DNA from: Phycisphaerae bacterium
Lineage (GTDB): Bacteria > Planctomycetota > Phycisphaerae > UBA1845
Reading direction: 5' to 3'
Length of the DNA stretch: 64,000 nucleotides
NCBI GenBank assembly: GCA_013360585.1
Contig: JABWBH010000016.1
Coordinates: 1 to 64,000 of the forward strand
The notes beneath the pieces were generated by a model. The model did no database searches, was not told where the DNA came from, and was given only the letters and a program-made list of their open reading frames with translations. Position numbers and translations under genes: made by a program. Shown piece by piece: positions 26,613-34,887 of the stretch (within the stretch, counting starts at the first letter, position 1; every line of letters begins with the position of its first letter).

Positions 26613-27650
26613 ATGCAGAACGATGTAGAAGCGGTTGAGGCGTTGCGCAGCGGGTATGCGCGCCTTCGCGCCGAGATGGGCAAAGTCATCGTCGGGCAGG
26701 ACGACGTGCTGGAGCAGCTCTTCATCGCGCTTTTTGCGGGAGGGCACTGCATTCTGGAGGGCGTGCCCGGGCTGGCGAAGACGCTGATGATCTCGACGCT
26801 GGCGCGATGTCTGGACCTGAGATTCAACCGCATCCAGTTCACGCCGGACCTGATGCCCTCGGATATCACGGGGACGGAGGTGATTCAGGAGGACAAGGCG
26901 AGCGGCACGCGGATGTTCAAGTTCCTGCCGGGGCCGGTCTTCACGAACGTGCTGCTGGCGGACGAGATCAACCGCACTCCGCCGAAGACGCAGGCGGCGC
27001 TGCTGGAGGCGATGCAGGAGCGGCACGTGACGGTCGGCGGCGAGCGGCACGATCTGCCCGGCGTCTTCTTCGTGCTGGCGACGCAGAACCCGATCGAGCA
27101 GGAGGGAACGTATCCGCTGCCGGAGGCGCAGCAGGACCGGTTTCTTTTCAAGATCAACGTCGGCTACCCGCCGTATGACGAGGAGCTGGCGATCGCGGAG
27201 CGGACGACGGCGGGTGCGGCGCCGGAGGTGGCGCGGGTGTTCGACGGTGCAGCGATCACCGGGTTTCAGCCGGTGGTCCGGCGCGTGCCGGCGGCGCCGG
27301 ATGTTCTTCATTACGCCCTGCGTCTCGTGCGCGCGACCCGCCCGGAAGACGAATCCGCACCGGCGATCGTGCGAAGCATGATCACGTGGGGCGCCGGTCC
27401 GCGGGCGGTGCAGGGGTTGATCCTCGCCGGCAAGGCGCGGGCCGTGATTCACGGCAGGAGTCACGTCGCCGTCGAGGACCTCTCCGCATCCGCCCCCGCG
27501 GTTCTGCGACACCGCCTCGTCCTGAACTACTCCGCCGAGGCCGAGGGGTACTCGCCCGACCGGATGATCGAGGAATTGATCGAGTACGTCGATCCGCACG
27601 CGACGGGTCCGGGCAGCAATGAGCGATTCCAGAAAGTTCTTTCAACCTGA
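26613..27650 (+). CDS. MoxR-family AAA+ ATPase
   Basis: A 345-residue AAA+ ATPase of the MoxR group, chaperone-like motors that act with VWA proteins. The ATG at 26613 is favoured over the GTG at 26595 because AAGGA lies seven bases before it. It shows GKVIVGQDDVLEQLFIAL, Walker A LEGVPGLAKT, FTPDLMPSDITGTEV, Walker B VLLADEINRTPPKTQAALLE, MQERHVTVGG, sensor 1 FVLATQNPIEQEGTYPLPEA and QDRFLFK. All are intact. The last 32 bases overlap the DUF58 gene, its usual partner. Confidence 0.95.
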   Translation: MQNDVEAVEALRSGYARLRAEMGKVIVGQDDVLEQLFIALFAGGHCILEGVPGLAKTLMISTLARCLDLRFNRIQFTPDLMPSDITGTEVIQEDKASGTRMFKFLPGPVFTNVLLADEINRTPPKTQAALLEAMQERHVTVGGERHDLPGVFFVLATQNPIEQEGTYPLPEAQQDRFLFKINVGYPPYDEELAIAERTTAGAAPEVARVFDGAAITGFQPVVRRVPAAPDVLHYALRLVRATRPEDESAPAIVRSMITWGAGPRAVQGLILAGKARAVIHGRSHVAVEDLSASAPAVLRHRLVLNYSAEAEGYSPDRMIEELIEYVDPHATGPGSNERFQKVLST

Positions 27651-28527
27651 CGTCCTGAAGGCGATCACGCCGCTGGAACTGCGCGCCCGCCAGGTCGTCA
27701 ACGGCTTCCTGTCCGGGATGCACCGCAGTCGGTACCGCGGATTCTCCGTCGAGTTCGCGTCGCACCGCCTTTATGCCCCGGGCGACGACCTGCGGCACAT
27801 CGACTGGCGCGCGTTCGGGCGCCTCGACAAGCCCTTCATCAAGGAGCACGAGGTCGAAACCAACCTGCGCGTCCACCTGCTGCTGGACGGTTCGGAATCG
27901 ATGGCGTACCCGGAGCATGCGCGGGACGGTCGGATGACGAAGTGGGAGTACGCGGCGACGGTCGCGGCGTCGCTGGCGCATCTGCTGGTGGGGCAGCAGG
28001 ACTCGGTCGGGTTGACGTTGTTTGATGAAGACGTGGTGAACGTCGCGCCGCCGTCGACGCGCAAGGCGTCTTTGTCGGGGCTGATCGGCTCGATCGCGGA
28101 ACATCGCCCGCAACGGCGGACGCAGGCGCGGGTCGTGCTGGATGAGCTGTCGGGGCGCGCCCGCGGGCGTGGGATGGTGATCCTGCTGTCGGATCTGCTG
28201 ACGGACGTGGATGAGTTGATCGCGGGACTGAGGCGCCTCCGCTTCAGCGGGCAGGAGCTGCTCGTGCTGCACATTCTGGACCACGACGAGCTGGAGTTTC
28301 CTTTTCTGGACCGGACGCAGTTCGTCGGGATGGAGGATGCGTCGCTCGACGTGCTGGCGGATCCTCAGTCCCTGCGAACCGCGTATCTTGAGGCGCTGCA
28401 TCGCTTCCTGACGCGCGTGCGCGGGGCATGCGTCAATCAGCGGATCGACTACGCTTTGTTCAACACTTCTGATCCGCTGGACATCGTTCTGACGCGGTTC
28501 CTGGCGCGGCGGCGCGGCGCCAGGTAA
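27619..28527 (+). CDS. DUF58 protein with VWA-type fold
   Basis: A 302-residue protein with the DUF58 signature YAPGDDLRHIDWRAFGRLDK and a metal-ion site DGSES in LLLDGSESMAYP (VWA-like). It starts inside the end of the MoxR gene (32-base overlap), so translation is coupled. DUF58 proteins partner MoxR ATPases in envelope stress or metal-insertion roles. No membrane segment is seen; it is probably cytoplasmic. Confidence 0.93.
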   Translation: MSDSRKFFQPDVLKAITPLELRARQVVNGFLSGMHRSRYRGFSVEFASHRLYAPGDDLRHIDWRAFGRLDKPFIKEHEVETNLRVHLLLDGSESMAYPEHARDGRMTKWEYAATVAASLAHLLVGQQDSVGLTLFDEDVVNVAPPSTRKASLSGLIGSIAEHRPQRRTQARVVLDELSGRARGRGMVILLSDLLTDVDELIAGLRRLRFSGQELLVLHILDHDELEFPFLDRTQFVGMEDASLDVLADPQSLRTAYLEALHRFLTRVRGACVNQRIDYALFNTSDPLDIVLTRFLARRRGAR

Positions 28528-28605
28528 TCAAGATGGCGGGATGCAGATTGTTGACAGAAGAAGGCGGGGCTGGATGCGCCAGCACGGCAGGGCGAGCGGT
28601 AACGT

Positions 28606-31005
28606 GTGACAACGAGGATTGACGACAACGTGCTTTCGGTCCTGGGCAATCCGCTTTCGGCGATAACGGCGTCTCCTTTGCTGGGCGCGTTCGTCTGGCC
28701 TGCGCTTTTCTCCGCCGGGGCGGCGTGCGTGGCGATCCCGGTCCTGATTCACATCCTCGCGCGGCGAAGATACCGCCGGGTTCGGTGGGCGGCGATCGAG
28801 TTCCTGCTCGAGGCGCAGCGTCGGAACCAGCGCCGCGTTCAGCTTGAGGAGTTGATTCTTCTGGCGCTGCGATGCCTTGCGGTGTTCTGCGTGGCGATGT
28901 TCGTGTCGCGGTACTTCATCCCTCCGGAGGGGGTCGGGGGGGCGCTCGCGCGGGCGGCGCGCGTCGAGCACATTCTGATCCTCGACGACTCGTTGAGCAC
29001 CGGATATCGCGTGGACGAAGCGACGACCGTCTTTGACCGGGCCCGGCGGTCCGTCATCGCCGCTCTCCGCACCGCCGATCCCGAGATCGACGCTGCCACC
29101 GTGATTCTCCCCTCGCGTCTCGACGACCCGCTGGTCGCTTCTGTAACGCCGAGTCCGGATCAGATCGAGACCGTCGAGGCGCGGCTGGCGACGCTGGCTC
29201 CGACGCAGGAGACCTACGACGCAGGCGCGGTCATCGCGGCCGTGCGCGAATTCCTGGATACACGACCGGACGCCCTCAACGTTGTTCTTCACGTCGTCAG
29301 CGACTTTCAGGCAAACGCCTGGATCGATCGCTCCCGAAGCGGCGCTGACGGGCGGGAAGGCGCCGCAACCCGCAGGACCGAGGCGGGAATCTTTCATGCG
29401 CTGCGCGACTGGGCCGGCAGCGAGCGATCGTTGCGCGTCGTGTGCGTCAATGTGGGGTCTCCGCAGGCCGTGAACCGAGGCGTTCACGATCCCGCGATCC
29501 TGTCGGGCATTCCGGTGGTCGGGACGGAAGTGCGCGTGAAAAGCAGCGTTTTCTCCGTCGGCGCCGGCGCTGAGGAGGCGACGGAGTTGACGGCGACGAT
29601 CGGCGAGGCGCTGACGTTCACGCAGGCGATCGGGGCGATATCAGCAGGCTCCAGCCTTACCGCGGAGACCGAAGTGGCGTTCCCCTCGGCCGGAGAGGAA
29701 TCCGTCCGGCTGAGCCTGCCCTCCGACCGGCTCGAAGCAGACGACGCCGCCTATCTCGCGGCGCGCGTCTTCAATGCGGTGCGCATTCTCATCGTCAACG
29801 GCGAGCCGGATTCGGATCCGTTTCTGGACGAGGTTCATCTGCTGGCGACCGCGCTGCGTCCCTCGGGAAACGTTTTCTCGGGTTATGAGGCGACGATCGT
29901 CAGCGCTTCGGAATTCGAGGAAACTCGCTTGACAGATTTCCACGCGGTCATCCTCGCCAACGTACCGTCGATCTCGGACCGCGCCGCTCAAGAACTGACG
30001 GAACAGGTGCGCGGCGGCGGCGGGTTGATCCTCTTTCTCGGCGATCAGGTGGACGAGGACGCTTACAACCGCTTGTTCTTCGCCGAAGGCGGCGGAATTC
30101 TCCCCGCTCGTCTTGGAGAACGCGAGATCGCGGCCGACGCACCGCGCGGACTGCTCCTGACGGACCGGCTTCACCCGGCTCTGTCGCGCCTCGCGCGGGA
30201 GGGCGATCCGCTGGGGCTGGGCCGCGTGCGTTTCCGCGGGTTTACGTCATGCTCGATCGAGGCGCCGGATCCGGGTTCCGAAGAGGATGCCAACGACGCA
30301 GAGGCGGCGTCGATCAGCGGTGCCGTGGCGAAGGTGCTGGCGACGTACGACGACGACGCTCGCTCGCCCGCCATCGTCGAGAAGCGGCACGGCGAGGGCC
30401 GCGTCGTCCTTGTGACCAGCAGCGCGGACAAGGAGTGGAACAACTGGGCGGATTTCCCGACGTATCTGCCGATCTGTCTCGAGCTGGCTGCGTACGTCAC
30501 CGAGCGAGCGGGGGAAGTTCGGACGGCGCGGACGGGCGGACCGGTGGAGTGGGCCTTGCCCGCGGACCGGTATGAGGCGGCGGGGTTCGTCCGAACCCCG
30601 GCTTACCCCGCGCAGTCGGAGGTTTCCCTGACGGGGGCGCCGACGCCGGACGGGCGAAGCATCCGCTTCCGCCTGCCCCGGGCGGAGTCACCGGGGATAT
30701 ACCGACTTTCAGTGAATTCGCGTGAGGCCCGGGAAGAGACGTTCCTCGCCGCCGCCAACGTGGATCCGCGCGAAAGCGACCTGCGTCCCTGTCGTGAGGA
30801 GGAGCTGCGCCGGACGTTCGACGGCGTGCCGATGCAGTACGTCACCGGCGCCCAGGCCGAAAACGACGAGCCGCCTGCTCGACGCGAACTCTGGTCGTTT
30901 TTTGTCATTGCCGCCGCGCTGACGCTGATGCTGGAGCAGACGCTCGCGTGGTGGTTCGGACGGCGGCATCGTGCGACGCCCGCCGTCGCCGGTTCCGTCC
31001 GGTGA
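28606..31005 (+). CDS. BatA-type membrane protein with VWA domain
   Basis: A 799-residue protein. N-terminal membrane helices (AFVWPALFSAGAACVAIPVL and LLALRCLAVFCVAMFV) enclose the BatA motif HILARRRYRRVRWAAIEFLL. A VWA domain follows, with MIDAS-like DDSLS in HILILDDSLSTGYR. A glutamine-amidotransferase-like segment (FHAVILANVPSIS, GGGLILFLGDQVD) precedes a C-terminal helix (FFVIAAALTLMLEQTLAWWF). GTG at 28606 gives the longest version; a GTG at 28630 with GAGG upstream is an alternative. It ends the MoxR/DUF58 run and probably forms its membrane receptor. Confidence 0.88.
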   Translation: MTTRIDDNVLSVLGNPLSAITASPLLGAFVWPALFSAGAACVAIPVLIHILARRRYRRVRWAAIEFLLEAQRRNQRRVQLEELILLALRCLAVFCVAMFVSRYFIPPEGVGGALARAARVEHILILDDSLSTGYRVDEATTVFDRARRSVIAALRTADPEIDAATVILPSRLDDPLVASVTPSPDQIETVEARLATLAPTQETYDAGAVIAAVREFLDTRPDALNVVLHVVSDFQANAWIDRSRSGADGREGAATRRTEAGIFHALRDWAGSERSLRVVCVNVGSPQAVNRGVHDPAILSGIPVVGTEVRVKSSVFSVGAGAEEATELTATIGEALTFTQAIGAISAGSSLTAETEVAFPSAGEESVRLSLPSDRLEADDAAYLAARVFNAVRILIVNGEPDSDPFLDEVHLLATALRPSGNVFSGYEATIVSASEFEETRLTDFHAVILANVPSISDRAAQELTEQVRGGGGLILFLGDQVDEDAYNRLFFAEGGGILPARLGEREIAADAPRGLLLTDRLHPALSRLAREGDPLGLGRVRFRGFTSCSIEAPDPGSEEDANDAEAASISGAVAKVLATYDDDARSPAIVEKRHGEGRVVLVTSSADKEWNNWADFPTYLPICLELAAYVTERAGEVRTARTGGPVEWALPADRYEAAGFVRTPAYPAQSEVSLTGAPTPDGRSIRFRLPRAESPGIYRLSVNSREAREETFLAAANVDPRESDLRPCREEELRRTFDGVPMQYVTGAQAENDEPPARRELWSFFVIAAALTLMLEQTLAWWFGRRHRATPAVAGSVR

Positions 31006-31062
31006 ACGCTGCGCCGTGCCGTGCCGCCCTCAGGACCGGTCGCGTCGGCAGTCGCCGCGCTC

Positions 31063-31782
31063 TTACTCGCGTCTCCCGCCCAGCAGACCCGAGCGCATCA
31101 GGAAGTACAACAACTGGAGGATCGCGCCGATCGTGGCGGCGACATAAGTCATCGCAGCCGCGTTCAACACCTTCCCCACCAGCGGATCCTCCGCCGGAAC
31201 GATCACGCCGCTGCTGACCAGCGCCGCCCGGGCGCGGGAGCTGGCGTTGAACTCCACCGGAAGATTGACGATCTGGAACAGCACCAGCAGCGAGAACAAC
31301 GCAATCCCCGCCGCAATCATGCCCGTCGATTGCAGGGCGAAGCCGACGATCAAAATAATCATCGAAAGCGACCCGCCGAGGTTGGCCAGCGGGACGATCC
31401 CGTTGCGCACGACAAGCGCGGCGTAGTTCGAGGCGTCCTGAATCGCATGCCCGACCTCGTGTGCCGCGATGCCGACCGACGCGATCGACCGACCGTGAAA
31501 GACCTCCGGACTGAGGCGCAGCACCTTGTGCCGCGGGTCATAATGATCCGAGAGGAACCCCCGCGCCGGCTCGATGCCGACGTGATAGATACCGTGCGCC
31601 TCAAGGATCCGCTGAGCGGCCTGTGCGCCGGTCATCCCGCTGGAAACCGGGCGCCGGCTCATCTGGGCGTAGGCACTTTTTACCTTGAACTGCGCCCACA
31701 GCGCCAGCAACCCCGCCGGCAGCATCACAAACAGAAGGTACGTCGGATCCCACGTGTATAAAAACGCCAGCATGTGCATCAT
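31063..31782 (-). CDS. Membrane zinc metallopeptidase (YugP/Zn_peptidase_2 family)
   Basis: A 239-residue integral membrane protease. The zinc motif HEVGH (H108, E109, H112) lies in SVGIAAHEVGHAIQDA, with a possible third ligand in NLPVEFNASSRA. Hydrophobic helices are at about 14-30, 133-160, 160-180 and the C-terminal end (YVAATIGAILQLLYFLM). This is the Bacillus YugP type; its substrates are unknown. It is convergent with the BatA gene. Confidence 0.92.
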   Translation of the reverse strand: MMHMLAFLYTWDPTYLLFVMLPAGLLALWAQFKVKSAYAQMSRRPVSSGMTGAQAAQRILEAHGIYHVGIEPARGFLSDHYDPRHKVLRLSPEVFHGRSIASVGIAAHEVGHAIQDASNYAALVVRNGIVPLANLGGSLSMIILIVGFALQSTGMIAAGIALFSLLVLFQIVNLPVEFNASSRARAALVSSGVIVPAEDPLVGKVLNAAAMTYVAATIGAILQLLYFLMRSGLLGGRRE

Positions 31783-32011
31783 CCTCGTTTCACCTTGCTC
31801 TAACGGACTTCACCTTGTCGTAGTGCGTATTTCGAGAGTCCGGCAAGCGAGCTGCAAAATGCGTTCCGCGACCGATCTGTTCTAATATCCTGATTTCAAA
31901 CGAGTTAACGCCGTATCTCGATAGCATCGCTCTGCCAGATTGACAGGTTTGCACACCGAGTAACGTGCCGCAGCGGCAAAGGCCGGTTGCGGTTCAATCA
32001 GCCGCTCCGTC

Positions 32012-33340
32012 TCACCCAGCCAGATCGCTCTCCCGGACAGCCGGGCGACCGACGGGGTAGTACTCAAGGCCGTAGCGGCGCAACGTCGAGCCTTCGTAAA
32101 GGTTGCGTCCGTCAAAGACGACGCGGCGACGGAGCCGACGTGCGATTTCGTCGAAGTCGGGGCTGCGGAACTCATTCCACTCCGTGCAGATGAAAAGCAC
32201 GTCGGCGTCATCGAGCGCCTCATAAGGCTTTGGACAGTACGTCACCCGGTCCTTGTACATCTGACGCAGAGGTGCCAGCGCTTTCGGATCATGCACCCGG
32301 ACGCGCGTGCCGGCTTCGAGAAGCTGGTCGATCAGGGCCAGCGCCGCCGCCTCGCGGATGTCGTCTGTGTTCGGCTTGAACGCCGCCCCCCACAACGCGG
32401 CGGTCAGTCCCCGCACCTGTCCGCCGAATCTCCCGCTGAACTTCTCGAAAAGAACGCGTTTCTGACGGACGTTGACGTCGTGGATCGCGGGAAGCAGTCG
32501 CGGGGCCATCCCGGATTGATCGGCGAGATGCGCCAGCGCCCGCACGTCTTTCGGAAAGCAGCTTCCGCCGTAACCGGCGCCAGGATAAAGAAAGTGATGC
32601 CCGATCCGCGCGTCGCTGCCCATCCCCCGGCGGACTTCGTCCACGTCCACATCGAGGCGGTCGCAGAGGTTGGCGATTTCGTTGATGAAGCTGACGCGCA
32701 TCGCGAGGTAGGCGTTGGCCGCGTATTTCGTCAGCTCCGCGGCGCGGCGGCTCATCCGCAGCATCGGCTTCTGATTGCGGACAAAGGGGCGGTAAAGGTC
32801 TTCAATGATGCTCGCGGCTTCGGGGGACTGCGACCCGACGACGACGCGGTCGGGAAACTGAAAGTCGCGGACCGCCCCTCCCTCCTTGAGAAACTCGGGG
32901 TTGCTGACGACGTCGACGGGAAATTTCGCCCGCGCGCGGATGAGGGTTTCAACGCGCTCGCCGGTTCCGACCGGGACGGTGCTCTTGATCGCCACAACCA
33001 GCGGGCGCCCGACGCGCGGACCCAGCTCGCGGGCGAACGACTCGATCGACGACAGGTCCGCGGCCCCGCTTTCCAGCGGGGGCGTGCCGATCGCAATGAA
33101 GACGATCTCCGCGTGGCGGACGGCCTCTTCCAGATCATGCGTGAAGCGGATGCGCTCGGCGTCACGGTTCTGCTGCAGCAGGTCCGCCAGCCCGGGTTCG
33201 AAGATCGGGCACTTCCCCGCGTTCAACTCGTCCACGCGGGCGCGGTTGATGTCATACCCGAGGACGCGGTTGCCCGTGTCCGCAAGGCACGCCCCCGTGA
33301 CCAGTCCGACGTATCCGCTTCCTGCGACCGTAATACGCAT
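32012..33340 (-). CDS. ugd: UDP-glucose 6-dehydrogenase
   Basis: A 442-residue NAD-dependent enzyme that oxidises UDP-glucose to UDP-glucuronate for polysaccharide synthesis. It has the Rossmann start MRITVAGSGYVGLVTGACLA, the catalytic lysine K205 in ELTKYAANAYLAM, the nucleophile C261 in GYGGSCFPKD, and FKPNTDDIREAAAL. All are intact and the length is usual. It is followed on its strand, after 229 non-coding bases, by the metallopeptidase gene. UDP-mannuronate-type dehydrogenases are similar, but the fit to UDP-glucose enzymes is better. Confidence 0.93.
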   Translation of the reverse strand: MRITVAGSGYVGLVTGACLADTGNRVLGYDINRARVDELNAGKCPIFEPGLADLLQQNRDAERIRFTHDLEEAVRHAEIVFIAIGTPPLESGAADLSSIESFARELGPRVGRPLVVAIKSTVPVGTGERVETLIRARAKFPVDVVSNPEFLKEGGAVRDFQFPDRVVVGSQSPEAASIIEDLYRPFVRNQKPMLRMSRRAAELTKYAANAYLAMRVSFINEIANLCDRLDVDVDEVRRGMGSDARIGHHFLYPGAGYGGSCFPKDVRALAHLADQSGMAPRLLPAIHDVNVRQKRVLFEKFSGRFGGQVRGLTAALWGAAFKPNTDDIREAAALALIDQLLEAGTRVRVHDPKALAPLRQMYKDRVTYCPKPYEALDDADVLFICTEWNEFRSPDFDEIARRLRRRVVFDGRNLYEGSTLRRYGLEYYPVGRPAVRESDLAG

Positions 33341-33564
33341 GCTCGTTTCTCACTTGACCGGACCTTCCCCAGTCCGCGTTCCTAAGATGTTATCGGGCAA
33401 AGTCGCTTGTTCGACCAGCCAGGCCGGGACGCATCCCTGCCGGTTGTTTTACGCCTCCCGACCCCCGATCGTTCGTCTTCGCAGCAGGCGGTGCGCTGAC
33501 GGCCACCCTCAGACAAAAAGGCCGAGGACGCCGTCAAGGGTGCAATTCGGGGGCGCGGTCGGAT

Positions 33565-34314
33565 TCAGTCCGGTTTCGGCGCGGCCGGCTCGGGCGTGGG
33601 AGACGCCGGTAACGGGACGTCGGGGCGGATCCCCGCCGGTCGCAGACGGCTGTAGCGGGCGTCAAGAGCGCGGTTCCAGCTCTTGACGCGTTCGGCAAGC
33701 CGGGTCAGCAGCGGGGTGGGATCTCCGACGATCTTCACGGATTCGATCGCGTCGCCAGGCTCAAGACGCTGCACCACGTCCAGCCCGCCGCGGACCTGTC
33801 CGAAGATCGTGTTGCGCCCGTCCATCGTCGGCATCGACCGCATTGTGATGGTAAAGCGGCAGCCGTTGGAGTCCGGTCCGGCATTGAGGAGGGAAACGCG
33901 CCCGGGGCGATCATGCCGGAGCGCCTCCGTGAACTCGTCCTCGAACTTGTATCCCGGCCAGCCGATGCCCTTTCCGAGCGGGCAGCCGCCCTCCACGGCC
34001 GTCTTCCCGACGACCCGATCGAACGTCAACCCGTCGTAGAACCCGCGCTGCACGAGGTTCACGAAACTGGCGACCGCCACCGGCGCCTCGTCGGAGAGAA
34101 GCTGAATTCGGATCTCGCCGCGCGCCGTGGTGAGCACGGCCTGAAGTCCGCCGGCCCGCACGGAGGCGTTGCGGGTTTCCTGGACATCGCCGGTTTCCGG
34201 GGTTTCCTGCGCGGTCCGGCCGCTGCCGGGTTCCTGGCGAGCGACCGGCGCCGCGGCGGCGTGGCTCCACGCGAGCATCGCTAAGATCCGGATGCCAGTA
34301 TTCATGCCGATCAT
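33565..34314 (-). CDS. Exported cyclophilin-type peptidyl-prolyl isomerase
   Basis: A 249-residue protein. ATG at 34314 (GGCGAGGGC just upstream) gives a short hydrophobic N-terminus (IRILAMLAWSHAAAA) and a variable linker. The cyclophilin core has GEIRIQLLSDEAPVAVASF, LVQRGFYDGLTFDRVV, FTITMRSMPTMDGRNTIFGQ and GGLDVVQRLEPGD. The usual active-site arginine is kept in FDRVV, but the usual GGD after it is replaced by KTAVEGGCP, so activity may be reduced. A Pro-rich tail follows. A periplasmic folding role is likely. Confidence 0.88.
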   Translation of the reverse strand: MIGMNTGIRILAMLAWSHAAAAPVARQEPGSGRTAQETPETGDVQETRNASVRAGGLQAVLTTARGEIRIQLLSDEAPVAVASFVNLVQRGFYDGLTFDRVVGKTAVEGGCPLGKGIGWPGYKFEDEFTEALRHDRPGRVSLLNAGPDSNGCRFTITMRSMPTMDGRNTIFGQVRGGLDVVQRLEPGDAIESVKIVGDPTPLLTRLAERVKSWNRALDARYSRLRPAGIRPDVPLPASPTPEPAAPKPD

Positions 34315-34527
34315 GCCCTCGCCCCTGATACGCGGGATGTAACCCGCGCGACACGCGGGACGCAAGCAGGTGGGTTCCGGAGGGAAAACGACGCTCCGGC
34401 TTTTTCATTGCCGACGTTCCGCCGAGCACCGGGACCGAACCTCAACCGAAACTGGTCGTAACCGCGATCGCGTCCTAGAATCAGCCGAGTTAAAGGTCTA
34501 GTTCATCGGGGGTCGGAAGGAGTCATC

Positions 34528-34800
34528 ATGAGCTTCGAGGCACGCGGGGAGGCGGTGGTCGGCGTACACGATGTAGAAGACCTGAAGCTCATCTACCGCG
34601 TTCTGCACGCCCACCTGGCGGAGCACCCGGACCTGATGGACACGCATTTTCTGATCGAATTGCAGGGTTTCCTGCACGCCCGGGCGCGCGACGAGGGCGT
34701 CGACACAACGCACCACGGGGCGTGGGACGCCTGGCTGGGCAATACGGACGCCGCTCCCTGCGACGAGCGCGTGCGACAAAGGCGGACGATCCGGCCCTGA
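34528..34800 (+). CDS. Small conserved-looking protein of unknown function
   Basis: A 90-residue soluble protein, ATG at 34528 with GGAAGGAG directly upstream. The core (LKLIYRVLHAHLAEHPDLMD, then THFLIELQGFLHARARDEGV) is helical, His-rich and ends WDAWLGN. It has no Cys pair and no membrane segment. I do not recognise the family, but the strong ribosome binding site and amphipathic pattern argue it is real. It precedes the M23 peptidase gene by 87 bases. Confidence 0.7.
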   Translation: MSFEARGEAVVGVHDVEDLKLIYRVLHAHLAEHPDLMDTHFLIELQGFLHARARDEGVDTTHHGAWDAWLGNTDAAPCDERVRQRRTIRP

Positions 34801-34887
34801 AATCCCCTCGAAATACCCCCCTCACTCCGGTACAATGCGCATCCGCAATGCGTTCGGGCATCGCGGATTTCTGGAGAGGGACACAAG

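Noticed and set aside
31882..32223. 113-codon minus-strand frame after ugd
   Set aside because: Half of it overlaps the ugd coding sequence in another frame, with no ribosome binding site or known motif.
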